64,000 nucleotides of DNA from Frigoriglobus tundricola (GCF_013128195.2 NZ_CP053452.2:806001-870000), one strand, 5' to 3'; positions 1 through 7,778 are shown, counted from the stretch's first letter. The notes: generated by a model from the letters alone, not told the origin. A program made the numbers and translations.

Positions 1-2
1 GG

Positions 3-378
3 GCGGCCCGCGAGGCGGCCGAGATGCTGTTCGAGCAGTTCGGAGCCAAGGCGGGCCGCAGCGTGCCGGAACTGACGGCGCGGATCGAAGGGATCGCCGC
101 CCGATACGGCGACGACGCGATCATTGCCATGAGAAAGGGCGGCCCGTCGGCGCTGGGTCTGGTGGAAGCGGCGGGGGCCGACGGCGCCAGGGCCGTTCGG
201 GTGCTGGCCGTTCACGGCGAGCAGGGCGCGTCGCGGGTGCTGTCCCGGCCGACGGCCATGAAGCAGTTCCTGCAATACGGCGACGACGCGGCGTGGGTAC
301 TCGTCCGCCACCCCGGCGTGGCCGAACCGCTGGTCGAGCGCGGGGGCGCGCAGGCGGTCAAGGCGCTGGGGGCGGTCG
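3..378 (+). pseudogene. 5'-clipped, 3'-truncated host gene of unknown function
   Basis: An open high-GC frame enters from the left edge and reads on through the first ATG at 24. The product is Ala/Gly/Val rich, with recurring segments such as RYGDDAIIA and QYGDDAAWV that suggest a helical repeat protein. I do not recognise a named family. From about 378 the frame continues to 761, but composition and sense change there, because the opposite strand from 390 encodes a recombinase. The gene is therefore inferred to be interrupted by the left end of the integrated element. The original C-terminus was not found elsewhere in the window. Confidence 0.5.
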
Positions 379-389
379 ATCACGATGGA

Positions 390-1184
390 AGCCGAGAACA
401 TCACCCCACCGTCACGGAGAGCGCCGGGGCGAAGGTTGCAAATGTCATCGAGACGACAACCCGTAATCGTCTTCAGTCGGAAGAACAGCTTCGGGAACTC
501 CCAACCTGGGTACTCGGCTTCCAGCCAAGCGAAGAACTCTTCAAGCTGCGAATCGTTCACCCACTTCACGGAAGGCTTGTCAGCCTTCGGGGGTTTGAGG
601 TTAGCGAACGGGTTCACTTTGACGATTTTCAGTTTGCCGTGAAACCACTTGCCCCAGAGGGCGGAAAGGTTGCTGAGACGGGAAGCCACGCTATGCGGGC
701 TGTGCTGCTTACCTTCGACGTACTTCGCTCGCTTGTCTTTGGCAGTGGTGTAATCGTCTAGCCACGTTTGGGCCATGCTCTCGTCTACGTCGCCCGGCCC
801 CGAAACCTCTTTGTAAAAGGCACGAACTAGCGCCATGTCCTTCAAGTAGTTCGCCAGTGTGGTTTCACGGTTCCCGCTCGCCTTGAACGCTTTGGTAAGC
901 CGCTTCGCCGCTTCGTCCCAGGTAACTTTATCCTTCGTGGGGAGCGGTGCGGCGAACATCTGGCAAATTACCGCTACGGCCTTGCGGTGGGCTTCCGCTT
1001 CTCGTTCTTGCTTCTCTTTCTTCCCGGCCTTGCCATCGAGTACGGCGAGTTCCAGGGAGCGCTTCCGGCGTTGGTTGTCCTTGTCCAGAAACCGAACGTG
1101 GTAAGCCCCGCCGATTTCCAGAAGCCCGTAACCCACAGGTTCCCGGCCTTCGACTTTTGCAGTGTGCTGGAAAATGCGTCCCAT
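390..1184 (-). pseudogene. Tyrosine recombinase (phage-type integrase), truncated in the catalytic domain
   Basis: Reading leftwards from the ATG at 1184, preceded by a GAGAGGG ribosome site, the protein opens with a short beta-rich arm-type region. A helical core-binding domain follows at about residues 75-190, then the start of the catalytic domain with TGCRLDDICNLRP, whose Arg244 is the first catalytic Arg of the family. The remaining H-x-x-R and Tyr motifs are absent. At about 390 the sequence changes into the antisense of the broken host gene, with no stop before the window edge. It probably once integrated the element and is inactive here. The truncation could be a real rearrangement or an assembly join. 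Confidence 0.75.
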
Positions 1185-1221
1185 CGCTTACCCTCTCGGT
1201 TTGGTGTCCAGAGAGGGCAGT

Positions 1222-1920
1222 TTAGCATAGGTGATTTTTGGACACAATCCCAGGTTGGGAGATTTTTTGCCGCACCAGTTCGGCAATCGTCTGTCCGGTG
1301 ATCCGCTCGCACTCTTGCAGGCTGTAACTGGCTTGGCGGTTCCGGTTCCATGCCTTGAACCGCTGAGACGAAGCAACCAAGTGAGTAACGCCCGGCCTCG
1401 GTATCGAAAAGTGGGCGGGATGGTGGCCGAACCACACTCCGAGCGCTGGGCAGTTAGTCCACTTCTCGGTAAGGTGTAACTGTCCCGAATCAATCCCAAC
1501 CATGCAAGCGGCACGGTTAAGTAGGTAGGCCACTTCAACTAAATTTAAGCGGTGCCAGTCGCCTAAGTGTATAACCCGTGGCTTCGGCCCTTCCACTACT
1601 CGCCTGTCCCAATCGAGTAAAAGGATAGTCGCATCTGTGGCCCCGACGATTGCTTTGTACGTTTCGGCCTCTAGCTCTGGAGTAAAGTTCTTTTCCCTGG
1701 TGCTAGTGTTACCCCTCGTGTGCATTGCCACTACGGGGCCGTGTTCGTTAAGCCACTTGTCAATTAGCGTTCGGCTTTCGTCCTTCAGATATTGTTCAAG
1801 GCTAAACCGTAGTCCCAGGTAGCCGGTTACGAACGGATCGGCGCTAACAGCAGGCCACATTCGTTTACAGAAAAGTCGGAAGTCGGAACCCGTTAATTTA
1901 GCTAGTTCGTGGGGAATCAT
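1222..1920 (-). CDS. GT9-like (heptosyltransferase-type) glycosyltransferase
   Basis: A 232-residue protein whose C-terminal half carries VGIDSGQLHL at about residues 142-151. This matches the D-S-G-x-x-H-L nucleotide-sugar-binding signature of glycosyltransferase family 9, followed by a VWFGHHP segment where the family usually has a FG-x-T turn. It is shorter than the usual 330-350 residues, so it may represent mainly the C-terminal Rossmann domain. It lies just upstream of the recombinase on the same strand with a 37-base gap. In a phage-like element it could decorate host glycans or a virion protein, which is inference. Confidence 0.6.
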   Translation of the reverse strand: MIPHELAKLTGSDFRLFCKRMWPAVSADPFVTGYLGLRFSLEQYLKDESRTLIDKWLNEHGPVVAMHTRGNTSTREKNFTPELEAETYKAIVGATDATILLLDWDRRVVEGPKPRVIHLGDWHRLNLVEVAYLLNRAACMVGIDSGQLHLTEKWTNCPALGVWFGHHPAHFSIPRPGVTHLVASSQRFKAWNRNRQASYSLQECERITGQTIAELVRQKISQPGIVSKNHLC

Positions 1921-1958
1921 TCCCTAGTTAGGGGTGGTGGCGCAAAATCCCGCTCATG

Positions 1959-2008
1959 CTCGCCTGGGCCAAAATCCTGCTGGCGGGTGTTGCTGCCGAG
2001 ATTTTGCG
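1959..2008. repeat. 50-bp direct repeat, copy 1
   Basis: This 50-base sequence recurs without mismatch at 2659-2708. It contains AAAATC and GATTTTGCG at its ends, and a further CGCAAAATC lies just outside at 1941-1949, giving an interrupted inverted arrangement. It lies 14 bases upstream of a consensus-like promoter at 2023-2051. Confidence 0.9.
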
Positions 2009-2022
2009 AATTTGGCAGGGGT

Positions 2023-2051
2023 TTTACAAATCTGATTTATCGTGGTATAAT
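2023..2051 (+). promoter_or_regulatory. Sigma-70-type promoter for the 2099 gene
   Basis: A -35 box TTTACA (2023-2028) and a -10 box TATAAT (2046-2051) are separated by 17 bases. This is close to the bacterial consensus and lies 47 bases before the likely ATG at 2099. Confidence 0.7.
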
Positions 2052-2098
2052 CGGCCCAGTTTTAACCGATTCGCCCGTTACTCATGCTGGGGTTAACG

Positions 2099-2602
2099 AT
2101 GGATAGGAAATGGGAATTCGAGATTTTCGCATCCGACGCATTAAAGAAAGGCGGGAAAGTCTGGCTAGGGGAAGAACTCTTGAAGCAAACCAAGTGGCTA
2201 GACAAAATCGGTAACTGGCTTCGTGAAGAACTAAGAAGATACCCAGACAAAGGAACCGAAATCTTCTCGGAGTGGTTCGACTGCTCAAAGAAAGAGGCCG
2301 AAGCGTTACGAGCTATGTTCTTCGTTAACCCCGATGCCGTGGCGAAGCGATACCTCCGAACGGTTATCGAGGCGTTACTGAAAAAGCTACACGATGAAAA
2401 CGTAGACGGTGCAAGGTTAAACCTATCGCTGGAATCTGGCGCAACGGCTACCGTGACATTCAAGGGGGTTGAAACCGAATATACGGTTCCCGGACATGCT
2501 GGCTTAGTCGGAGAAGTATTCTACAGTAACCAGACGACACAAACGATATTCCAGAAATTCGTATCTCACCCGTTCTGGCAATATAGCCACCGAAGCAGGT
2601 AA
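2099..2602 (+). CDS. Hypothetical protein of the integrated element
   Basis: About 167 residues from the ATG at 2099; an ATG at 2084 is possible but leaves a less natural N-terminus. The protein is charged and helical in its first 110 residues, then has a short beta-rich part. No signal peptide, membrane segment or catalytic motif is visible, and I do not recognise the family. It has its own promoter (2023-2051) and its own terminator (2616-2641), so it is a single-gene unit. Its lower GC than the flanking host genes fits transfer with the element. Confidence 0.7.
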   Translation: MDRKWEFEIFASDALKKGGKVWLGEELLKQTKWLDKIGNWLREELRRYPDKGTEIFSEWFDCSKKEAEALRAMFFVNPDAVAKRYLRTVIEALLKKLHDENVDGARLNLSLESGATATVTFKGVETEYTVPGHAGLVGEVFYSNQTTQTIFQKFVSHPFWQYSHRSR

Positions 2603-2615
2603 CTCGCACCATGCA

Positions 2616-2641
2616 AGCCCGAACTAGGTTCGGGCTTTTTT
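2616..2641 (+). terminator. Rho-independent terminator
   Basis: A 9-bp perfect stem (AGCCCGAAC with GTTCGGGCT), a 3-base loop and a run of six T, 13 bases after the stop of the 2099 gene. Confidence 0.85.
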
Positions 2642-2658
2642 CGGAATCAAGCTGACAA

Positions 2659-2708
2659 CTCGCCTGGGCCAAAATCCTGCTGGCGGGTGTTGCTGCCGAG
2701 ATTTTGCG
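2659..2708. repeat. 50-bp direct repeat, copy 2
   Basis: Identical to 1959-2008. It again lies upstream of a TTTACA/TATAAT promoter (2768-2797) and just after a transcription unit, so repeat plus promoter recurs as a module. Confidence 0.9.
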
Positions 2709-2767
2709 GTTTGGGCTTTGTTCGTTTGTGGTTGTACACCCACAATCCGATAAAAATTCCGAGTCGC

Positions 2768-2797
2768 TTTACAAACTGTGGAAGCCGGTGGTATAAT
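2768..2797 (+). promoter_or_regulatory. Sigma-70-type promoter for the 2840 gene
   Basis: TTTACA (2768-2773) and TATAAT (2792-2797) with an 18-base spacer. The GTGGTATAATC context is the same as at 2042-2052. Confidence 0.65.
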
Positions 2798-2839
2798 CAC
2801 CCGCCGTTAAGAAGCCGGTTGTATACACCAGAGGTTACG

Positions 2840-3295
2840 ATGAAAACTCGGAAGATTCCTCAGAAGCATCGGGCGCATTTGGAAAAGTTTTACTACATCT
2901 CTGATGCCAGTAACGAGAGTGATAAAGAAGACAACGGCCTCACGAAGCAAACCCGAAAGAAGAAATGGCGAGAAACAGAAGCGAGTGGGCACGTCGTTCA
3001 GGGTGGCGTGCGCCTGCCCTTGTTGATTCAAGCAGACGGGGCGGAAAGTCATCCGCTTCCCGCCGAAGGAGGCCGGTTCACTCTGAAAGAACTCCAAAAT
3101 TTTGTCGGGGGGGAGATTGAACTTCTTCGCATCCGCCCGAAAGTGGGCTTGGGCCGGTGCTGGTTGATCGTGAACGACAAGGGCCGACTATATCACTTGC
3201 CACCGAACCGTTTCGCCTCAATGCTGAGGGGAGATTTGATCGTAGGGGACGTTGTGGTAATCCCTGATTCGATGTTCCGCCCCTGGGGAATGTGA
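2840..3295 (+). CDS. DUF3846-like small protein
   Basis: 151 residues from the ATG at 2840. The N-terminal 75 residues are charged and probably disordered. The C-terminal half has GGEIELLRIRP, LIVNDKGRLYHLPPNR and GDLIVGDVVVIPD. This is the arrangement of DUF3846 proteins common in phages and conjugative elements (a beta-barrel-like domain with a conserved N-D/E-x-G and L-P-x-N pattern). Its biochemical role is unknown. It has its own promoter and converges on the 3351 gene, with a 21-bp hairpin between them. Confidence 0.65.
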   Translation: MKTRKIPQKHRAHLEKFYYISDASNESDKEDNGLTKQTRKKKWRETEASGHVVQGGVRLPLLIQADGAESHPLPAEGGRFTLKELQNFVGGEIELLRIRPKVGLGRCWLIVNDKGRLYHLPPNRFASMLRGDLIVGDVVVIPDSMFRPWGM

Positions 3296-3299
3296 CGCT

Positions 3300-3348
3300 A
3301 GGGCGCAAAATCTCACTGGGACAAACCCCCAGTGAGATTTTGCGCCCT
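3300..3348. terminator. Perfect 21-bp hairpin between convergent genes
   Basis: Left arm 3300-3320 and right arm 3328-3348 pair perfectly around a 7-base loop. The arms contain CGCAAAATCT and AGATTTTGCG, the same words as at the ends of the 50-bp repeats. Its position between convergent genes fits a bidirectional terminator, although no clear T run follows. A protein-binding site is an alternative. Confidence 0.6.
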
Positions 3349-3350
3349 CC

Positions 3351-3587
3351 TCACTCAATTACGCACTTCTCGCCTTGCTCGATGGCAAGCATCAATTCCG
3401 GCACCGTAAGGGCACACAGGCTATACTCCCGCACGGCCTCGGCCTTCCACCACCCCAATAGCGCAGCGGGGTTAACCCCATCGACTTCAGCCACGGCTAG
3501 GAACTTCGCCCGGTTCTCGCTGGCGAACACTTCCAAGCAAGTTAACAAGTGGCCTAAGTCCGATTCTTCGATTTCGAGTTTAATCAT
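3351..3587 (-). CDS. Small hypothetical protein
   Basis: 78 residues from the ATG at 3587 (a start at 3638 would overlap the divergent 3630 gene). It is acidic, with IEESDLGHLLTCLEVFASEN at the N-terminus, and shows no recognised domain, signal peptide or membrane segment. It is transcribed divergently from the helix-turn-helix gene at 3630, so the two may share a control region of about 40 bases containing a TATTAT box near 3602. Confidence 0.6.
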   Translation of the reverse strand: MIKLEIEESDLGHLLTCLEVFASENRAKFLAVAEVDGVNPAALLGWWKAEAVREYSLCALTVPELMLAIEQGEKCVIE

Positions 3588-3629
3588 ATTGTACTCTGTG
3601 ATATTATACGCTGGTGCATAACTACCGGC

Positions 3630-4337
3630 ATGAAACACATTTTCGCCATTACTCCCCGTGAGATACGGTTAGCTCTGGGGTATTTTAAGATTACCGAAGC
3701 CGCACGGGTGGCACTCACCGAACCCGCCGCACTCAAGAGGGCGATTCGAGCAGGGCAGGTTCCGGGGCCGTTGCACACGCTACCCGGCCACAGAAAGCAG
3801 AAGTTCTATCACGCCGACGACTTGCCGAAGCTCCGAAAGCACTTCAACAGCGTTGAAGACAGCAAGCGGGTATCTGCCCGTTCGCTCGGCTTGCTCAGTA
3901 TGGCGACGGTGGCGCAGCGGGTGGGTTGCTCCTACTCCCGGTTCTGTTCGTTTGTTCAGAACGGCCGTATTCCAGCCCCGGAAGTGATCCGCACCCGCCG
4001 CAAGCTGTACAGCGAAAGCCAAATCCCGGAAATCAAAAAGGCAGTCGAGAGGCTTGAGCGGATCAAAGCCCCGTCGCCGTATCGCCAGTGGGAAGCCGAA
4101 GGACTGTTCACTCAACGTGCGGCAGCGAAAAAGCTCGAAATGCCGTACATCACCTTCCAGCACTTCGCCGCTACGGGCAAAATCCCAAAGCCAACCCGCA
4201 AGTATACTGGCAATTATTTCCCGCTCTACAACGAGGCTGATTTGGAAGCCGTTAAGCAGTGCTTATCGGCTATCGGATATACGCCGAACCCGAAGCTAAG
4301 AAAGGCGAGGAAGGGCACGGGTGCTAAACTAAATTAA
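3630..4337 (+). CDS. Protein with three MerR/excisionase-like helix-turn-helix repeats
   Basis: 235 basic residues with three repeats of one pattern. Each has a Leu/Met-Ala-x-x-V/A-A-x-x-hydrophobic helix, a turn, and a recognition helix ending in G-x-I/V-P (AGQVPGP, NGRIPAP, TGKIPKP), followed by a Tyr-rich x-L-Y/F-x-x-x-D/E-L strand. This is the winged-helix layout of MerR, Xis and DUF-type DNA-binding modules, so three tandem DNA-reading units are inferred. A recombination directionality or regulatory role in the element is plausible but unproven. Its stop overlaps the tail of the opposite-strand 4324 gene. Confidence 0.65.
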   Translation: MKHIFAITPREIRLALGYFKITEAARVALTEPAALKRAIRAGQVPGPLHTLPGHRKQKFYHADDLPKLRKHFNSVEDSKRVSARSLGLLSMATVAQRVGCSYSRFCSFVQNGRIPAPEVIRTRRKLYSESQIPEIKKAVERLERIKAPSPYRQWEAEGLFTQRAAAKKLEMPYITFQHFAATGKIPKPTRKYTGNYFPLYNEADLEAVKQCLSAIGYTPNPKLRKARKGTGAKLN

Positions 4338-4602
4338 CCGCAAATATCTCGTCTTCCTTGAAGGTGATCTTTTGGCCCTGGCGGTACTCGATGGCGAACC
4401 AGGGTTCGGATTTCAGTTTGCCGACTAGCTTACGGCCCTTGACGGCCGAAACCATTAGCCACATCCATTCCGTACCGCCTAAATGGGTGTCAAAGCCGAT
4501 CTTAACGCTTTTGCCTAACCACTTTTCCAAGCCGCCTTGCTGGGCTTTTATTTGCTCGGCATCAATCGTCTGTTGTCGCATTGAAACTGTGTCTCTGTCC
4601 AA
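4324..4602 (-). CDS. DUF2314-like small protein
   Basis: 92 residues using a TTG start at 4602, which has AAGG six bases upstream; an ATG at 4581 is the alternative. The segment GKSVKIGFDTHLGGTEWMW, then VSAVKGRKLVGKLKSEPW and GQKITFKEDEIFAV, resembles DUF2314/YegJ-like domains (E-x-M-W-v-x-V, a glycine-containing strand, and G-D/Q-x-v-x-F-x-x-x-x-I). The function of that family is unknown. No signal peptide is present. It runs against the preceding gene with a 14-base overlap. Confidence 0.55.
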   Translation of the reverse strand: MDRDTVSMRQQTIDAEQIKAQQGGLEKWLGKSVKIGFDTHLGGTEWMWLMVSAVKGRKLVGKLKSEPWFAIEYRQGQKITFKEDEIFAVNLV

Positions 4603-4715
4603 ATCGCACCTTAAAGTAAGTTTGTAGTTAGAAGGGGTGGGCGATGCCCCGTCTTAATCATACGCTGCCAGAACTTCTCCGTTAAGACTAATAGAGAGAA
4701 AAGATCAAATAAAAG

Positions 4716-5186
4716 TTATTGTGATTGTATAGCAGATTTCTTCTCGCACGCTGCCCACCACCGAAGCACGAACGCTACCAGCTTGTCCCCAGGGTGTATA
4801 TCGCCCGTCCGTACCTCGCCCTCTGCCCACCACATTACGCTAAACTGTACACAATCCCGCACGGTTTTTATCTGCGAACCGTCTTCGGGCTTCCGGTGGC
4901 GCAACAGCACGGCGGTTATTCTCCCCGCTCCCGCACGGATGTAGTTTTCCTGTAATCGCCTCTGGCCCCTTGACAGAAATTCCCAATTAGCTGTTTCCGA
5001 ACTCAACTCGAATTGCAGGATATTCCCGGCGTTGTCTAGCACCATGTCTATATCCGAAGGCGTTATATTCCGTGGCAAGATATTCCCCCAGCTTGAGTGA
5101 TCGAGCATTTTCGCCCTAGCGTAGTTAAACGGTGAAAATATTTTGCCCCGCACTTGCCTCCCGGATATTACTGTTCCCTTACTCAC
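4716..5186 (-). CDS. Hypothetical protein, possible PD-(D/E)XK-fold nuclease relative
   Basis: 156 residues. A central stretch reads ITPSDIDMVLDNAGNILQFE, then LSSETANWEFLSRGQRRLQE and RITAVLLRHR. The order Asp-Ile-Asp, a strand ending in F-E-L-S, and a helix with a conserved-looking Q-R fits the core of restriction-endonuclease-like folds. The usual E-x-K lysine is replaced by Ser, so activity is doubtful. No known named family is claimed. It is a lone gene on the minus strand with a divergent small gene at 5238. Confidence 0.5.
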   Translation of the reverse strand: MSKGTVISGRQVRGKIFSPFNYARAKMLDHSSWGNILPRNITPSDIDMVLDNAGNILQFELSSETANWEFLSRGQRRLQENYIRAGAGRITAVLLRHRKPEDGSQIKTVRDCVQFSVMWWAEGEVRTGDIHPGDKLVAFVLRWWAACEKKSAIQSQ

Positions 5187-5237
5187 CTATATGGAGGGTA
5201 GAGGGCGAGCAAAACCGGAAAGGAATATCGGCAAATT

Positions 5238-5453
5238 ATGTGGAAAGCGAAATTAACGGAACTCATCGAAGCGGACACGAAGGGCGGTAAAGTAAAATAC
5301 CTGCGGAGCGTGCTGCGCCAAGTCGAGACTTACGGCGAGCGTCATTTCCCCACCCCCGCACAACTCAGGATATTAGCCCCCATGTGGCAAGCTCACGAGA
5401 AGCGGCGAATAAAGCGTGCGTTCTCGGATATTATCGGCGATATACTGGCGTGA
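5238..5453 (+). CDS. Small basic hypothetical protein
   Basis: 71 residues, mostly helical and basic (EKRRIKRAFSDIIGDILA at the C-terminus). An AGGA sequence lies 13 bases upstream of the ATG. No domain recognised. It lies between the divergent 5186 gene and the primase leader and may be an accessory replication or regulatory protein, which is only inferred from position. Confidence 0.5.
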   Translation: MWKAKLTELIEADTKGGKVKYLRSVLRQVETYGERHFPTPAQLRILAPMWQAHEKRRIKRAFSDIIGDILA

Positions 5454-5536
5454 ATCGGCTGTACAGCAGACTAAGCGGTAGTCGGGTTGTATAGGTAAAA
5501 TTATAGAATCTTGTGAAAATCGAGAAGTGAATCGTC

Positions 5537-5596
5537 TATAATGGTAGCGGAAAATAAAACAAGTCCGGTAGCCCCCGACAAAGGCTCTACCGGACT
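5537..5596 (+). promoter_or_regulatory. Promoter -10 box and leader hairpin upstream of the replication primase
   Basis: TATAAT at 5537-5542 has weak -35 candidates near 5511-5518. Downstream, AGTCCGGTAG (5562-5571) and CTACCGGACT (5587-5596) form a perfect 10-bp stem with a 15-base loop in the leader, 14 bases before the start codon and just ahead of the AAGGAAA ribosome site. Such a leader structure could control primase translation, for example by autoregulation or an antisense RNA. Confidence 0.5.
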
Positions 5597-5610
5597 CAAG
5601 GAAACAAACC

Positions 5611-6957
5611 ATGAGTATAGTAGTATCGAAGCCGGGGAAAAACAAGCGGAATAAATGGAAGGATACACTTTATTCCGAAACGCTTAATGCCTTGCTCCCG
5701 TATATTGATCCTTTTAAATGCGGCGAACACTACATCGGGCCGGATGGCAACCGGCAAGTCACCTTCAGCATCAGCAAAGAAACCGCACGGCTTTACAAAG
5801 AGAATCCAAGTACGGCCCGCTACCGTAACCGCTACTTCGCTGGCGTCCTCAGCCCCAGGCACATTAAGCAGGGCACGTTTCAGAACGATCAATACTACAC
5901 CAGCAACCGCACGGCCGGAACCGGCAAAGGCTTGGCTTACCTCGACATTGACGCACACCAGGGCGAACCGGACAAAGACGCACTTACCGCCGCTGTTACG
6001 GCCCTCGTCGGCAGAGAGAACCTTTTCATCAGCAACGACAACCGGCTTTACCTCAAAGTTCTTTGGCTGGGCCACTCTTGGGAACAGTTCACCAAAACCG
6101 TCAAGCTCCTTCACGATGCGTGCCGTGCCTGGGCCATCGTCAAAGGGTTCCAGGCAACTGTCGATAGCCCCAAAGGGCTTACGCAACTCGGAAGACTGCC
6201 CCTCAATCACTGGAACTACCCCAAACTCGAAGAGTTCAAGGCAGCGCCCGACGTGACGTTAAGCCATATCGAACAACTCACGGCCGACATTTGGGCCGAA
6301 GTGAAAGCCGCTAGAGAAAACACCACCGAGGGCAATGAAGAAGGGAAGGTGATTCCATTCCCCGAAAGCGTTGCCCAACAAGTGGGGAATAGCGGTTCGG
6401 TGAGCGGGGTTCCGTTCGCCGTTGACGACGTAAAGCCGATGATTGCCGAATACCGTGGCGTTGCCGCACGCCTCAAAGCTAAGGTGAGGCACGTTCCCAA
6501 CCGGCAGCGGATTACCGATCTTGATATAAACTACTGCTTTGTCATTCATAACCTGTGTGCTTTACACCCCAACGAAGATAAGCAGTGTCCCGTTTCCCGG
6601 TGCCGGGCATGGTGGAACTACCTTTACGAGTGCGGGGTATTCACCCGTGCCTGGGACAATGCGAAGTGGAAGTGTCTAAGGGACAACCTGACGGATTGCG
6701 GGTGCCTCGATGCCATTGATTGCCGTTACTGGTTTGACGTAAACGGCAAATCGAAGGGTAAGGCAATGCAGTACGAACTAAACGCCCGGTATGTGGTGCG
6801 CCTAGAAGAGTCTTCCAATGGGGAAAGAGCATCTATATTAGATGCCGCAATCGCTTACAACCCGTTCGGATGGCGTCCCGTCCTCATCGAGCGTAAGAAC
6901 TCTTGGTTTACACCCGAACTTGATCGCAAACTAGACGATTTACTCTTTGCGGCTTGA
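5611..6957 (+). CDS. Replication protein of archaeo-eukaryotic primase (PrimPol) type
   Basis: 448 residues. KGLAYLDIDAHQG places Asp112 and Asp114 in the hydrophobic-D-h-D metal-binding motif of the AEP/PrimPol superfamily. QLGRLPLNHWN later may be the part where phage and plasmid primases have an s-x-H or R-x-P-x-x-K-like motif, but this is less certain. The C-terminal third, with WWNYLYECGVFTRAWDNAKW, looks like a helical or winged-helix module typical of plasmid Rep proteins. Its role would be priming or initiating replication of the excised element. An A-rich AAGGAAAC ribosome site supports the ATG at 5611. No helicase Walker motif is present, so it would need a partner helicase. Confidence 0.6.
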   Translation: MSIVVSKPGKNKRNKWKDTLYSETLNALLPYIDPFKCGEHYIGPDGNRQVTFSISKETARLYKENPSTARYRNRYFAGVLSPRHIKQGTFQNDQYYTSNRTAGTGKGLAYLDIDAHQGEPDKDALTAAVTALVGRENLFISNDNRLYLKVLWLGHSWEQFTKTVKLLHDACRAWAIVKGFQATVDSPKGLTQLGRLPLNHWNYPKLEEFKAAPDVTLSHIEQLTADIWAEVKAARENTTEGNEEGKVIPFPESVAQQVGNSGSVSGVPFAVDDVKPMIAEYRGVAARLKAKVRHVPNRQRITDLDINYCFVIHNLCALHPNEDKQCPVSRCRAWWNYLYECGVFTRAWDNAKWKCLRDNLTDCGCLDAIDCRYWFDVNGKSKGKAMQYELNARYVVRLEESSNGERASILDAAIAYNPFGWRPVLIERKNSWFTPELDRKLDDLLFAA

Positions 6958-7030
6958 TCGAACTCGGCAGAAAAGTTAACTTTCAGGTGGAAGGTGCGCC
7001 CTGCCACAACCCGCAAGCGGAGCTAATGAT

Positions 7031-7204
7031 ATGGACACGAAAGACAAGCAGTATAAAGACATGACGCCAGACGAGCGGGCGGTGTTTGCGAAGCTGACTT
7101 ACGAGGCGTTTCGTGAGTATTACCCATCATTGACTTGGGACGAGTTTATCCGGCAGCTAAACGAGCAAAACGGAATTACACAGGAGGAGGCGCAACTGAA
7201 ATGA
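7031..7204 (+). CDS. 57-residue hypothetical protein, coupled to the next gene
   Basis: ATG at 7031 and TGA at 7202-7204. The sequence begins MDTKDKQYKDMTPDERAVFA and is acidic and helical, with several aromatic residues (LTYEAFREYYPSLTWDEF). The following gene starts at 7201 within ATGA, and its AGGAGG ribosome site (7182-7187) lies inside this frame. Translational coupling of the two is therefore likely, which supports this short gene being real. No family recognised. Confidence 0.55.
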   Translation: MDTKDKQYKDMTPDERAVFAKLTYEAFREYYPSLTWDEFIRQLNEQNGITQEEAQLK

Positions 7205-7557
7205 GCAAGGTTAAGAAGAAACGCAAGACGAACCCGCAAATGGTTGCGAAGGCCGAACGCAGGCAACAGGCAATTGAGGCGCTCCACAAGATCGTTTCGG
7301 AGCTACCGAAGTCAAATTGTAAAGTAAGCTGGCCTAGTCCCACGACTTTACACGTTCGTTTCTTTGTGTGCAACCGGGTTTACAATTGGTATCCAGGCAC
7401 CGGCACCGTCTGGGAACGAGAGACGGGCCACTTTCCCGGCAAGTACACAACCGTAAAAGAAATGCTCGATAAACTCTTGCAAGTGATTCGCCTCGCCAAG
7501 CGTGAAAAAGAACTAGAACAAGAGATGGACAGCATTCTTGCTCAGAACTACACCTAA
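7201..7557 (+). CDS. Small basic hypothetical protein
   Basis: 118 residues from the ATG at 7201. The N-terminus is Lys-rich (MSKVKKKRKTNPQM), the middle has VSWPSPTTLHVRF and RVYNWYPGTGTVW, and the C-terminal helix is highly charged. Basic character suggests nucleic-acid binding, but no domain is recognised. It forms a two-gene unit with the 7031 gene. Confidence 0.65.
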   Translation: MSKVKKKRKTNPQMVAKAERRQQAIEALHKIVSELPKSNCKVSWPSPTTLHVRFFVCNRVYNWYPGTGTVWERETGHFPGKYTTVKEMLDKLLQVIRLAKREKELEQEMDSILAQNYT

Positions 7558-7717
7558 CGGCCCTAGCTTCGCTCAGGATCGACTTTAGCCATTTAGCCGA
7601 GTGATTGCCTAGATGTGGGTAAGATCGGCCCGCCAGTGGCGGTTTAATCGCAAAAGAAATGGTATCGGGCTACTAGATAAGTGGCGTTTGTTTGTTCTCT
7701 AGGTTTTATCCTTTCAG

Positions 7718-7754
7718 AACCCGCTTACGGCCCGTGCGCTGTAGGCGGGTTTTT
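7718..7754 (+). terminator. Rho-independent terminator
   Basis: An 11-base stem (AACCCGCTTAC at 7718-7728 with GTAGGCGGGTT at 7741-7751, one G-T pair) and a five-T run. It ends the 7031-7557 unit after a 160-base trailer in which I see no gene. Confidence 0.8.
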
Positions 7755-7778
7755 CGTTGCCTGGGCACTACTTACAGA

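Noticed and set aside
24-761. A single 245-residue gene on the plus strand
   Set aside because: Only the part up to about 378 is natural; beyond it the frame is the antisense of the recombinase.
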